The notes under the pieces were generated by a model. It worked only from the letters and a program-made list of their open reading frames with translations, had not been told where the DNA came from and did no database searches. A stretch of 64,000 nucleotides of DNA from Leptoclinus maculatus. Its lineage: Eukaryota > Chordata > Actinopteri > Perciformes > Stichaeidae. This document shows, in pieces, positions 47,270-57,925 of the stretch. Position 1 is the stretch's first letter. Each line of letters begins with the position of its first letter. The translations under genes and the position numbers were made by a program. The stretch is from positions 23,422,549 to 23,486,548 of the forward strand of contig JAVDOI010000008.1 in assembly GCA_032191485.1 (NCBI GenBank). The letters run 5' to 3'.

Positions 47270-47277
47270 GTAGGTAG

Positions 47278-48162
47278 TGATGTGACATATCTTTGGAAAG
47301 CTAAGATTCTTGTGATTCGATTTATGCAAACCATTTCAAGACACAATCACAACAGCAGGTACAATCAACGCCTCTGTCAGACCACCAACAAACAAACAAT
47401 TACAAAATCGAGGCAACTCACCGATGAAGCTTGATAGTAATTCAGCCATCAATAATATTCCAACAAAAACAATCTTGTTACATTGGCAAAGGTCCAGACG
47501 ATCCAATCCAGTAAAATATTTAGTCCAAAACACATTATTACGTCCATAAATACCCACGAACTGCTGTTGCATCATTTCAAATTAGCCGGCAGATATGCCT
47601 AATTATTTATGTATTTTCCGTAGTAACTCCAGTTCGCATGTAAACATTGCTGGTATCTGGGTCTCAAAATGGCTGCTGCACTCTGACCTTTCGATTGACA
47701 TCTCACTTGACCCATTAGGAGATTCCATGTCCTGTCCACAGCCTATAATAGCCAACGAGAGTCCGCGTTGAAGGAAAGTGCCTGCCCCTCTTATTTCGTG
47801 TAAAGACCGAGCCAATTGCAACCGATCGTTCTGATGACTGACGCTTTGTATAGCCAATGACATTTTGAAAACGCCGATATGCTGCTTCAGTGGGAAGATT
47901 TAAAGCCACAACAAGGAAGTCACTGCATAAAAGCCAGAGTCTGCTGCCTGCGTCCGTGCGTAAAATACAAAGTGTGGTTTTTGAGAGTTTTGGAGACTTT
48001 AGGAAAGTGAATAATGTTGAAATAACTTATAAATTACTGTATTTCGACATAAATAAGCTTTAGTTTGAATTATGAAGACACATTTTGTAGATTGTCTGAC
48101 AGTCTGCTGACCTGTTGGGGGGAGGGAGGTGTTTGTGTGAAGTTGTATTACCCCTTTGTTTC

Positions 48163-48164
<2 letters not shown>
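47278..48164. other. Non-coding stretch, no gene recognised
   Basis: The sequence around 47600-47950 has more CpG and could be transposon-derived, but no termini were found. The overlapping minus-strand frames at 47603-47909 show no known domain. Confidence 0.4.
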
Positions 48165-48198
<34 letters not shown>

Positions 48199-48226
48199 TT
48201 TAGGTGTTACTGCTGATCTGGGGGAG

Positions 48227-48270
<44 letters not shown>
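48165..48270. repeat. (GT)n and (TA)n microsatellites
   Basis: GT units at about 48165-48197 and TA units at about 48228-48270. The TA run continues into the target duplication of the hAT element that follows. Confidence 0.9.
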
Positions 48271-48271
<1 letters not shown>

Positions 48272-48276
48272 TCTAC

Positions 48277-49385
48277 CAGTGGCGGCTGGTGGAAAATTTT
48301 CTAGGTAGGGCCATCCAATCAATTTCAGCAAACATCCCAGTATGATTTAAAGGAAAAAAATTAAGGTATCAAACACGCATTACTACTTTGCAGTTAAATA
48401 TTTAACATTTATTCCAACACGAAAAAAAGCAGTAAATAACACTTTGATAAACACGTCAGGACATCTTATTAATGTCACCCTCACAGGCAATTCAGTATAA
48501 TATATATACACAGTATAATATATATCATATAATAATAGTCAGTATAATATAAAACACATACATATATAGATATAAGCTATGATTAGTTTTCACTGTTAAT
48601 TTACCATCTCTATTAAATGTTGATGCCATGACCAAGTTAAGCAGATGAGACTGAGGACAACTATGTAGAACAAAAGATGTTCACTTTGCCTAATATGTAG
48701 CTTGACAAGAGTTCTCCATGTGTGCCCTGGTGTTCTCATGTCTCCTTACCTCCTCCTCCCTCACTCCCGTAACTGTCCGTGCTGGATCTGTCCTCGTTTT
48801 AAAAAGCTAAATAAGTTATTAGCATGACTGCATCCAGCTAGCCAAACCTGTCTGGTGTTCAGCTACTAGAGAAGCTTTGCATGTACCGCTTCCCTTTCCC
48901 GCTCGTCAGGCTGATCTGGGATCAGCTCTTTGGCCTGCAGAATCTCCACCAAAGTTCTCCTCTCAAACGGGTCTTGGAGGAGTAGCGCTGGCGCTCGCCT
49001 GTAGAGACTTCTCCTGACGAGAACGCACAGCTTTGGGCCAAATCGTTTTGGCCCCAAGCTGAATCTATTAGAGGACGCTGATTGGCTAAATTGTATGTCA
49101 CTCATTTATATCTTTAATCAGCTAAACTGCTTCATAGACCCGCCTCCTGTGGGCCAAAACGATTTGGTCCCCCTAGCTGCGCGTTCTGAGACGTGTCGTG
49201 CACACAGGCGGAGAGGACGAGCAGGAAAAGCATAGATTTACCGCAGATATCATATTTTACACATATTACTGGGTACATTCCATAGTTCAAAAACACAAAT
49301 ATTGACAATTTATTATAATTTTTTTTTTTTGTGTGGCTCAAGGTGGGTCCAGGCCCCATGGCCCTCTATTGACCAACCGCCACTG
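48277..49385. mobile_element. Non-autonomous hAT element with CAGTGGCGG ends, 1109 bp
   Basis: Ends CAGTGGCGGCTGGT and, on the other strand, CAGTGGCGGTTGGT. Both sides carry the identical octamer tactctac (48269-48276 and 49386-49393), a perfect hAT target duplication. The interior has no transposase frame. It includes an inverted pair around 49028-49170 (gggccaaatcgttttgg and ccaaaacgatttggtcc). The terminal words match those of the older composite element at 3634-6615. Confidence 0.9.
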
Positions 49386-49431
49386 TACTCTACATATAGA
49401 GAGAGTATATATACCCACATGAGGTGGGTGG

Positions 49432-49432
<1 letters not shown>

Positions 49433-49488
<56 letters not shown>

Positions 49489-49507
49489 TCCACCCCCCCC
49501 CCCCCCC
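49433..49507. repeat. (GT)n followed by poly-C
   Basis: About 27 GT units, a short tctcca link and 15 C. The open frames read through it on both strands are artefacts of the dinucleotide repeat. Confidence 0.9.
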
Positions 49508-49865
49508 TCTGGTTTTCATTGTGTGAACTGCTGACATGTGAGGCAGTGAGCTGTAAAAAAAGTAGAATGCAGAAAAGATGGAAAAGTTTTGTAAATGACT
49601 GTTATTTACTTATTTTCACATAATAAGCAATCATCTGATGTAGATTCAGATCAGGAGTGGGTTAGGCCTTTTAGCCTATGTGACCATGGTTACCAAGGGT
49701 CTCCAAATGGCCTTTTTTGGAAAACGCCTAGACATACCATTAGAAAAACATGTGTAAAATATTCATTTTCTGTGGTATTATCAGATTTGAACTTGGACTA
49801 GGTAAGGCTTCATGCAGTGGTCCCATTGTGTTAGCTAATAAGCCCCAGCTATAGTCATCTGCAGG
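49508..49865. other. Non-coding stretch, no gene recognised
   Basis: Ordinary sequence ending at the gcagg target duplication of the solo LTR. Confidence 0.5.
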
Positions 49866-50282
49866 TGTCATGGGGCATGGTGGAGGACTCAAACGCAGAC
49901 CAGGCAGAGTAGCATGAAACAGGTATTTAATGAACACAAAATAGAAATTGTTACCAGCACACAACAGGGAGTCCAAGCACAAGACAAGAGACGACGGGGA
50001 AAATCCAGCAGGAACGAGACAGGGCAGGCAGACTAGGAAACCGGGAACAGGACGCGCAAACACGGGCGGGTAAACATGAAGCAATGATCTGGCAGTGAGT
50101 GACTGAGAGGCAGGGGTTTATAAAGTGGCTTGAACGGGTGAGGGGAGTTGTGCTGATGAGGAGGGAGTGCTTGATTAGTGATCAGATGCAGGTGAAGGGA
50201 GTGACTGACAGGTAGAGTGAGGAGGGTGTGGAGCTACACAAAGACACACACAGAACACAGAAGGAAAAGCCTAATCGTGACA
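49866..50282 (-). mobile_element. Solo LTR, 417 bp, with 5-bp target duplication
   Basis: Read on the minus strand it begins TGTCACGATTAGGC and ends GCCCCATGACA, so it has TG...CA ends inside a TGTCA/TGACA inverted pair. The pentamer gcagg flanks it on both sides (49861-49865 and 50283-50287). Within it, ctttataaacccctgcc near 50120 is TATA-like and cattaaatacc near 49925 could serve as a polyadenylation signal. No internal coding sequence is present, so this is the scar of recombination between two LTRs. Layout and wording suggest a gypsy-type fish retrotransposon. Confidence 0.85.
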
Positions 50283-50287
50283 GCAGG

Positions 50288-51540
50288 CATCTGTTTGCAA
50301 AAGAATATTCAGGCAGAAATAAAAACCTTCTACTTCAGTGTGTTCAAACTTCTATTACTCAATGCCAGTAGCACTTACAGTGATTTTAACTGTTGAGGAA
50401 AAAACTTCAGAGTGTTAACTTTCAAAAGAGACCAAAACCATGCATATACTCCAAATGGTTCAAGAACAGCTTTCAATTTACTTTGGGTATGCCTTGGATA
50501 GGCGTTTTAGGCTAATTTTACAGGAGTGGTAACAGGTTAATATGACGGACCCTCCACAGGAACGCACAAACGGAGTGGCGGTGGGTAGGGAGAGGGTGGA
50601 GGTGGTGGTTTTAAGAAAGACCCCCATAGGTATTTCGTTCACACCTGAGAAGCTGATGAGTTGACGAGTTTATTGAAAACACTTTCTCCTAATGTACTGT
50701 TTTCAGCTCCTAGAGTCACACAGTCTGTGAATTGTGCTGACGACCTTCGACTCAAATGTTCACTTCTATGTTGCCCTTTTCATGTTCTGTTCCTGTTTCC
50801 AGCCTCTTGAAGTTGTGTGTCTGTGTGTGGGTATTTCTTCCTTCATGTCCTGGGAGTGTTAACCTTCTTCAGAAGCCTAAATTCAAAGGCAGAAATATTT
50901 TCTCATTGCTTTTTTTCACATGAGAAGACCTGTAGCAATGAGTGCAGATGTGGTTTGAATCAGAGGTCAAGTTTTGGCCAAGATCTCACTGTCTGAATTT
51001 GGGCCAACCGTTTATTAGAAACTTTAAAGAGAAGACATAACTTTGAGCTCATGTGGCCATCAAAACTAGAGTCAGAGGAGGAGGTCAATATTTTCAAAAC
51101 TGAATTGTGCAGTGAGAGCTTTGGGATCTTTTTATGATGCTCTGGATAGCACAACAAAGAAGTGAATTTCCCAAAATGCTGAGTGTTCCTTTTATTTGTT
51201 ATGGCCTGGAGGCCAGCTACAGCGTACCTGACCTGTGCCTCCTCAAAATGTAACACGGTGGTTATAGAGATACCATGTCGACACAACAAAGAACTGGGAG
51301 TGCTCAGCCAGGTTTGTTTTCTACTGCAAGATCCTGATACTAGTGGAGATTGTTGACAACGTGAAACAAGTTAAACAGTGGCTCAGTAACTTCCTCCTTC
51401 TGAGTAGCACAGCTGTAAGCTGCTTTTCAATATGACATTGTGTAACATGCTGCATCAGCTGTCCATTGTTTGTTATATCTCTGTATATTATGATCTCTGT
51501 CATATATGTTTGGACCAGAGCCTCATAAGGTGCTACACAT
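50288..51540. other. Non-coding stretch, no gene recognised
   Basis: No exon or repeat family assigned; the minus-strand frame at 50960-51289 has no recognisable motif. Confidence 0.45.
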
Positions 51541-51930
51541 ATAGTGAAGGGCAGAGAGTTTGATCATCTTAAATAACTACAATTTATACTTACAAAAGGA
51601 CAATTACTGTTACAATTGGAGAGTCCCATCATGGTTTGAGATTATTCCAGCTGTGTGTAATGCCTCTTATGTGCCGGGTGCCAAAATGACTTCGGCAAAG
51701 ATACACCGGAGTTACCTCGCTGTCAGCTCCTCCAGAAGCCTATATCCTCTCTCCTCATTCCTCGCTCCTCGAGGTGCATTTGATAGATTGAAAGATCCTC
51801 CAAGATCCTCCATGATGGCAGAGGGGAAACAGGTCAGGCGTGGAGAGACGAGAGGAAGCATAAATTTGCGTATCGAAAAGCACATAGAAACTCTGGGCTT
51901 TCCCCTGCTCATCTCTGTCAGATGAGCAGA
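51541..51930. repeat. First copy of a diverged local duplication
   Basis: Blocks agtttgatcatcttaaat, gagattattccagctg and cctcgctcctcg recur in order in 52018-52230 at moderate identity. The 3' part (about 51690-51890: gatacaccggagttacc, gcgtatcgaaaagcac) also resembles 63150-63285, so this is a dispersed repeat family as well. Confidence 0.6.
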
Positions 51931-52017
51931 ACTGTGTTCATGACAACTTATATATTTACTTTTAATTCCATTCACAAAGTGGCATAATGTTTTATTCATG
52001 TGTATAAAAAGTATTAT

Positions 52018-52231
52018 GGCAAATAGTGAGAAGCAGAAAGTTTGATTTTCTTAAACTTATGAGTACAGAAGAAACAATTACATTTAGAGTCCTGCCATGG
52101 TGTGAGATTATTCCAGCTGCGTGCCACGCCTCTTTTCTTTGTCACAGATTCGGAAAAGACGCAAAGGATACACCAGTGTGTCCTCGCTAATTCCTCCGAC
52201 TAGCCCCCTCGATCCTTCAGCTGCATATTAT
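52018..52231. repeat. Second copy of the diverged local duplication
   Basis: Contains agtttgattttcttaaac, agagtcctgccatgg, gagattattccagctg and ggatacaccagtgtgtcc, matching 51541-51740 in order, about 475 bp apart. Confidence 0.6.
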
Positions 52232-52440
52232 GTCACGTCTCGTCCTGTCTCCTAAGTTATGTTTTCCTTTTTTTTATTAGATATCATTTCCTGTTTTATT
52301 TTTGTGTTACTTACCTCTTCTCCCGTTTCCTTTGTGTGTTTTCCCGCCTTTGTGATTGTCTGCCCCGCCCCTGATTGTTCCCTCTTGTGTCTAATCACCT
52401 ACACGTCCCCAGTGTATTTAAACCCAGAATTTCCAGTTCA
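52232..52440 (+). mobile_element. LTR-like fragment
   Basis: Starts tgtcacgtctcgtcctgtc and includes cttgtgtctaatcacctac and gtgtatttaaaccc, the start and TATA-like part of a gypsy-type fish LTR. The 3' half is missing and no target duplication was found. Confidence 0.5.
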
Positions 52441-53015
52441 CAAGGTGGCAGTTTTGGGGAAGCCACATGGAAAGTCAAATAAGCTGAACTAGTCCTTCTA
52501 CATTAAATTAAGTTATACTACGCTGAAGCAACATGCAACAAACTTAAATTTTTTATTAAATTAAATTAAAGCTACTTTCTTTTTAAATAAGTGCCATTAT
52601 TATAAAATATATTATATAAAGGCCTAATGTAAATTAAATAATGATTCAATAATTTTATCACAAATGTAATATAAATAAGCATGTATATTGTGTACACTTG
52701 ATTCCGTGGACAACCATGCACCTATTCCTATTGAAATATCCACCTGCCATGCACTGATGTACAGTGATTTACACTGTCTGTAGCATATTAATAGAATTGA
52801 ACACTGTATGTTCATGGCCGCATGTTTTGGCCAACAGCCACGGCGACTGCTTCCGGATCAATTCCTCTACATCTTCACCCTCTGCCACCTTTCCATCAAG
52901 TGACCACAATCTGGCCGGTACGTATTTCCTGCAGCAGAGACGTCACAGTCATCAGTCCAAGGAATGGTACGTGATGTCGCCATGATAAGGAAATGCTTCT
53001 GCCAGCTACACAGAG

Positions 53016-54135
53016 GGTACACCCCAAGTCTCTTAATTGTCATTTCCTTGCTCCTCGATCCTCACTTGAACCGGAAGTTGTTCTGCGCCGCCATATTGAC
53101 GGCCGTCCCAAAGCTCTTATTTCTGCTCTGAGGAGCGAGGAGGAATCTCTGAGGAGCCATGAGCGAGGACGCACGAGAACAGTCTTCCAGGAAGTGTTTT
53201 TACGGCCGACATGCCCCCTCATTGTTCATCAGTTATGTGATTGGACGCTGCAGCCGATCGGACTGATGAGATTGTTTTCAACATGTAAACAGTGAAGACA
53301 GATCACAGATTAAACTCAAGCTTTATATTTGATTAGTTTTCTGATTCACCGTCTGGTTTAAATATATGTTCATTGTAGGTCTGAACAACAAAAGAACCAC
53401 AAACAACTTTCTTCATTTATTAAAAATATTTGTCTTTTCATGATCTGATATTTCCCTCAATAACTTTTATTATGAAAACAATTAAAGTCAGTGAGAGCTT
53501 TTTACATCATTTATCATCATTTCATTCAGTCACGTGAGGCTGATCATTCCTGAGTGTCTGGTTTGATGAGTTTTATCATTTAAGATAAACCATAATCATA
53601 TTCTGGGTTATTTAATAATGACGTCACAATCTGAATTTTGGAACGTACAGACGCAAATAAGTCATAAAAAAGTCAAACGCATTCCGTCAGTAGAAACCGA
53701 TCCTGCGCTTATAAACAGTTAACTTTAACAAAACAGTTTGTTAAAGAGGTAACAGGCTACAGAGAGAACACACCTCTACAGTGATGATAACTGTGTGTCT
53801 TTATTAGTTATTAGTATTATTAGTTACTATTATTAAGTACAGTGATCATGTGAACAGACACAAACTTCTCAAAAGTCTCTCCAGCTGTTAAAGCCGACTG
53901 ACAGCTGATCCAGCTGTGATCAGTTGATCCTCCGTCATCAGAAACAGACGTCACTTCACGTGACGCTTCAGAGGAAAGGACGTCTCATGTCTCTTAAAAC
54001 ATATTTCCTCGTTTCCTCTCTCCTCGCATGGTTTCCTTGCGTCTCTCCATCCATCCCTGGGGGGAGGGACTAAGACGCAAGGAAAGGACGCAAGTGAGGG
54101 AAACGGGGATGCAATTAAGAGACTTGGGATGTACC
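53016..54135. mobile_element. Inverted-repeat DNA element of unassigned superfamily, 1120 bp
   Basis: The left end GGTACACCCCAAGTCTCTTA matches the right end on the other strand (GGTACATCCCAAGTCTCTTA); 26 of the first 28 or so bases agree, extending through attg. The pentamer cagag lies outside both ends (53011-53015 and 54136-54140), which suggests a 5-bp target duplication. A 3-bp duplication with ends one base wider is an alternative. Sub-terminal tcctcg / cgaggagg words recur internally. No transposase frame is present. Confidence 0.75.
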
Positions 54136-54220
54136 CAGAGACGTCTGTGTATTAGGGTGGAGTCAATTGCTGTCAGATCCTGAGCAGTTTTATTTCAGAC
54201 CGCAGCAGGAATCTCCGCTG

Positions 54221-54658
54221 ACAACCTCCCATTTGCCATGTATTTATTAACCTTCGGATAATTATTTATCTTAATTTTGTTTTTTTAATTTATTTTTAAA
54301 TTGAATTACATTTTTCAAAAACGGTGTTCCGTCCCGTCCCTGGCGGCTCGAGCTCATTTCAGGGCACTCTGATGGTTCCCTCTGGAGTGGGTGGCATGGG
54401 GATGGAAGGCTGGGTCACCGTTAATACATCCCAAATATATATATATATATTATATATTATATATAACTGACTGATAAGCCCCCACAAAAGAACAGGCCCC
54501 CTCCCTATAGGGTCTGGGAGCTGTTTATTTGTTTAAACGGCTCAAACCCGCACTGGGCCAGCCCCCTCCTTAAACGGTCTGCATGTCACTGTTCTTGTCG
54601 TCCTCTTGTTGTTATGTTCATGTACTGTCTCTTGTCTTGCAATAAAAGAAGAAAAAAA
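54221..54658 (+). mobile_element. Poly(A)-tailed retroposon insertion, about 438 bp
   Basis: The 11-mer aatctccgctg at 54210-54220 is repeated exactly at 54659-54669. The insert between ends gcaataaaagaag plus an A run, so it carries an AATAAA signal, a poly(A) tail and a target duplication: the marks of LINE-mediated insertion. The body is not a coding sequence that I recognise and probably represents a 5'-truncated LINE 3'UTR or another retroposed transcript. It contains a (TA)n tract near 54437-54465. Confidence 0.8.
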
Positions 54659-54669
54659 AATCTCCGCTG

Positions 54670-57599
54670 CACTTGAGCTTCAGAAAGGATTGGTGAAATG
54701 TAGCTTGTGTGGACGTTGCCGCACTACTTGATCAATAAGAGCTAAGATACGGAAAAGCTGTTTGATTAAAAAAACAGGCTATTGAGAAATAGTGGCGCCA
54801 TGCTGCCCAACACTGCCAGCCAGAGGAGACGAGGAGGAACAAAATAGAGAAATGAGAAAGGCGCTCCGTATATCACAAAGTGAATGAAAGGACATAAACA
54901 CAATTACTGCAGGGAATATAATGAAACAATGATTTGGCCTGACCGTGTTCATGCGTCTAGAGTTGGTGAAATCCCAAAACCTGTGGTAGTAACCTTTTAA
55001 CCTTTTGTCCATAAATCCAGCTCCACAGTTTAAAGAGTCACATCTTTATTTGCCACAAAGACCTTATGTCTGTGGCTGCTGCTGCTGGAGCCCCATTTAT
55101 AATTGAGCTCATGCATATGCATGCCCCACTTTTCACTTTTTATTTAATTTTTTTGAATTTTGGAGGGTTTTTTTTTCAATTCACTTAACCAATTTTGTAT
55201 ATTTTTTTGTGAGTTGATTACATAAAAACCCAAACAAAATCAATTATAATTCCAGGTTGTAATGCAACAAAATAGTGGGTGACTATTCCAAGGCAGTGTA
55301 TCTAAACCATGGAACTGAGATTCAATACCACCTGTCAGAGCTATAATTTAGGTTCATGCACTCCCTCCTCAGTTGAAATACAATGAGAAGAATTATAGGT
55401 TCCTGTCGTGGAAAAGCCCTATTAGCCACCCGTCCTATTACATACACACATAAATTCACACTCACCAAAAGCGGGGATCATGTGACTCACATGTGTCAGG
55501 TTTTTGGTGGCCTGGAGCACGAGTTAATCAGCAGCAGACAGTTTTCCTCATTGCTTCTAATTTCTAGCAGGAGGTCTCGTTTCGAGATAGTAATAGGCTT
55601 AATTTGATCTGTAAGAGGGGTGATTATGTTGTGTGTTAGTTTCTCCAGGCTGTATGTTGTTTCCCAGGGCTCTACAGAGATAAGTGTGATGTCATGCTGT
55701 GCAGCCGCGGGGTCAAGTCCCGCAACTCATCATCCTTTACTTTCCTCCAGTGGTGCTGTAAATGTTAGCTTTTCTCAAAGATTTGTCCATCATCGCTGAT
55801 CTCTCTCTTGACGTTTTGGAATTGTTGGAGTCTGAAAGTGCAAACGAACTTCAATCAGCAATATTTTTCTCAAACCATACTGAGTTACCGGCGCCTGGAG
55901 CTTTTCATTTTTAATAGAGTTTTTGATAGACAAAGACATGAAACAAAAGGGGAAAGCTTGTAGTTTTCCTTTTGTCTCAAGCATAATGTAAAATAAAATG
56001 GCAAATACATTCTCTTTTGTGCCTGTTATTCTTGAGAAAGGCCAGAGAAAAGGCTTTTAATAAGGTTATATTCTCCTGCATTTTTCAATCCATTGAATGT
56101 GTTTTAATAATACTAACAGGAAAATAGCAGTTCACAAAGCTTTTCAAACGTTTGAAAAAGCAATCAAAGTCGACTTTTCCCTAACTTGAGGCTCTGAGTT
56201 AGACAAACTTAACCATGGTCTTGATTGCTCACAGCGGTTTACTGCCTGATGGCTGCCTCTGTAAATACAGCATCAACAAGGGGATAAAGCTCCCAGGAAA
56301 TGTGGGCTGAGGGGAATTTCAATGACAGGTGGAGCGGTTATCGCCTCTGGTCAATGTCTGGAATGTTAACGAAGGTTTATTTCAGTAGAACAAGGCAGAG
56401 GAAGAATGTGTCGTTACAACAGAGGACAGGCTCGTCTCCAGCATCATTACTGTTGTCAAAAGGATGACTTAGTAAAAAAGATGCCAGCAGCTGTAAATTA
56501 TATCCCACATAATGTATATCTTCTGTTTCAAAACATATAATCCGTGCTAGTTGTCTGTGGAAAAGCCTCAGCTCAAACTCATATCTATGTTCCAGAGCCT
56601 TCAACTGCATTTCATGGTCTTCATAAGTGGATGTATTTTGCTCAGCTGTCATGCTGGCATGTTAGTGAGGTAACGTTCTCAGTCGTACGGTGGAGGTTCA
56701 CTTCTTACCGGGGTAGATCACCATGGTAACTTATGCTGCATAAAATGAAAGGTTATGTTGAATTTGTGAATGCTGACTTTTTGAATGCGTGAATTTATAG
56801 GCATGAAATGAATCACTGCCTCAGCTAGAGCAAGAGTAGATGTGACATGTGTGTATTCCATTACGTTAATGCTTTGCTCATGTGTACTCCTATGGTGTTT
56901 TAAATTGATAGGCTATGGTTATTCAAAGCGGTAAGTAGAGTTTGATATCCTCATATATTCATATTATTTATTCATAACGTTGACATTTGAATTTGATGAA
57001 GATAAGGACACTAATATTAATCTTGGTAGAATTAAACAATTTGTAGAATTAAATCACAGTGGTAACTGCGTTGTTTCTGACTCATGTTATTACAATAAAT
57101 CCAGAGCATTGTAAAGTCCAAAAATGGAAAGAAAAATATTGACAATATACGTTTATAAAATGTACACAGATATTTTTATCTTACGAAATATTCTGCTTCA
57201 ATCCATATTTGTTAATGTTGGGTAAAAAAATAAAACAGGTCTCCTACATGGAACACTAGCATACAATGTAACAGCACCATCAATTACATTTAGAAAACCA
57301 CAATAACACAAAATCTGTATTTATTCTCTCATAATATAGTCATACCATATATTCATTTATGTTTGTCAACTTCTTGAGCCGTGTGTTGAAGTGCGACATG
57401 CCGGAGTTGTGCCTTACAATCCCGTGTTTTTTACCTGTACTATGTGTGCTGTGGGTGGTTATAAAATATGAAAGTAATATACTTCTTACCACCTTCAAAT
57501 TCGTTTTTACATTTATACTATTTTATTCTATTAGTCCATTTCATAAAAGGCTGAAATTGTCAAACAGGATGAATAAAGTAGCTTATATTCTATAAGACA
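54670..57599. other. Non-coding stretch, no gene recognised
   Basis: Largely single-copy-looking. The part around 56160-56350 is balanced in composition with no repeat similarity and could hold a conserved non-coding element. No exon was recognised. Confidence 0.45.
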
Positions 57600-57925
57600 C
57601 TGTTGTGTCCCCTCGTGGCGAACGCTAGGACAGAGCGCAGGACTTTGCTGGGACGCGAGGAGGTTGACTGTGTGTTGACATCAATGATGCTTGATGGACA
57701 ATGTTTCCCTGATGTTCAATTTGTATTGTTATACCGGCCATGTTATCAGCCCAGGGGGTTGTTTTTGTTGCTGCTGTTTGCCTTCCTCCTGATGCACATT
57801 CAAAAAACAGAAATGCGCTACTCTTTTTCTTTTCTTTTGTTTTTCTTGTCCTGTTTTTCTACAACTGCATTCTGCTGTGCTTCTCTGTGTTGCATCATGA
57901 CAATAAATGATCCTTGAATCTTTAA
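57600..57925 (+). mobile_element. Possible LINE 3' end
   Basis: A CpG-containing start (cccctcgtggcgaacgc), a T-rich body and a terminal catgacaataaatgatcc then ttgaatct resemble fish LINE 3'UTRs, which often end in an AATAAA-like word and a short ttgaatc-type tail. No coding residue is clearly alignable. Confidence 0.3.

Noticed and set aside
48065..48304. Open frame through (GT)n and (TA)n
   Set aside because: The protein is mostly alternating Cys-Val and Ile-Tyr, a product of dinucleotide repeats, not a gene.
49302..49623. Several overlapping frames on both strands
   Set aside because: They read through (GT)n and poly-C; alternating Cys-Val or His-Thr and Pro runs are artefacts.
51560..51925. 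121-codon frame and its opposite-strand partner
   Set aside because: It lies within a diverged dispersed repeat whose other copies do not keep the frame.
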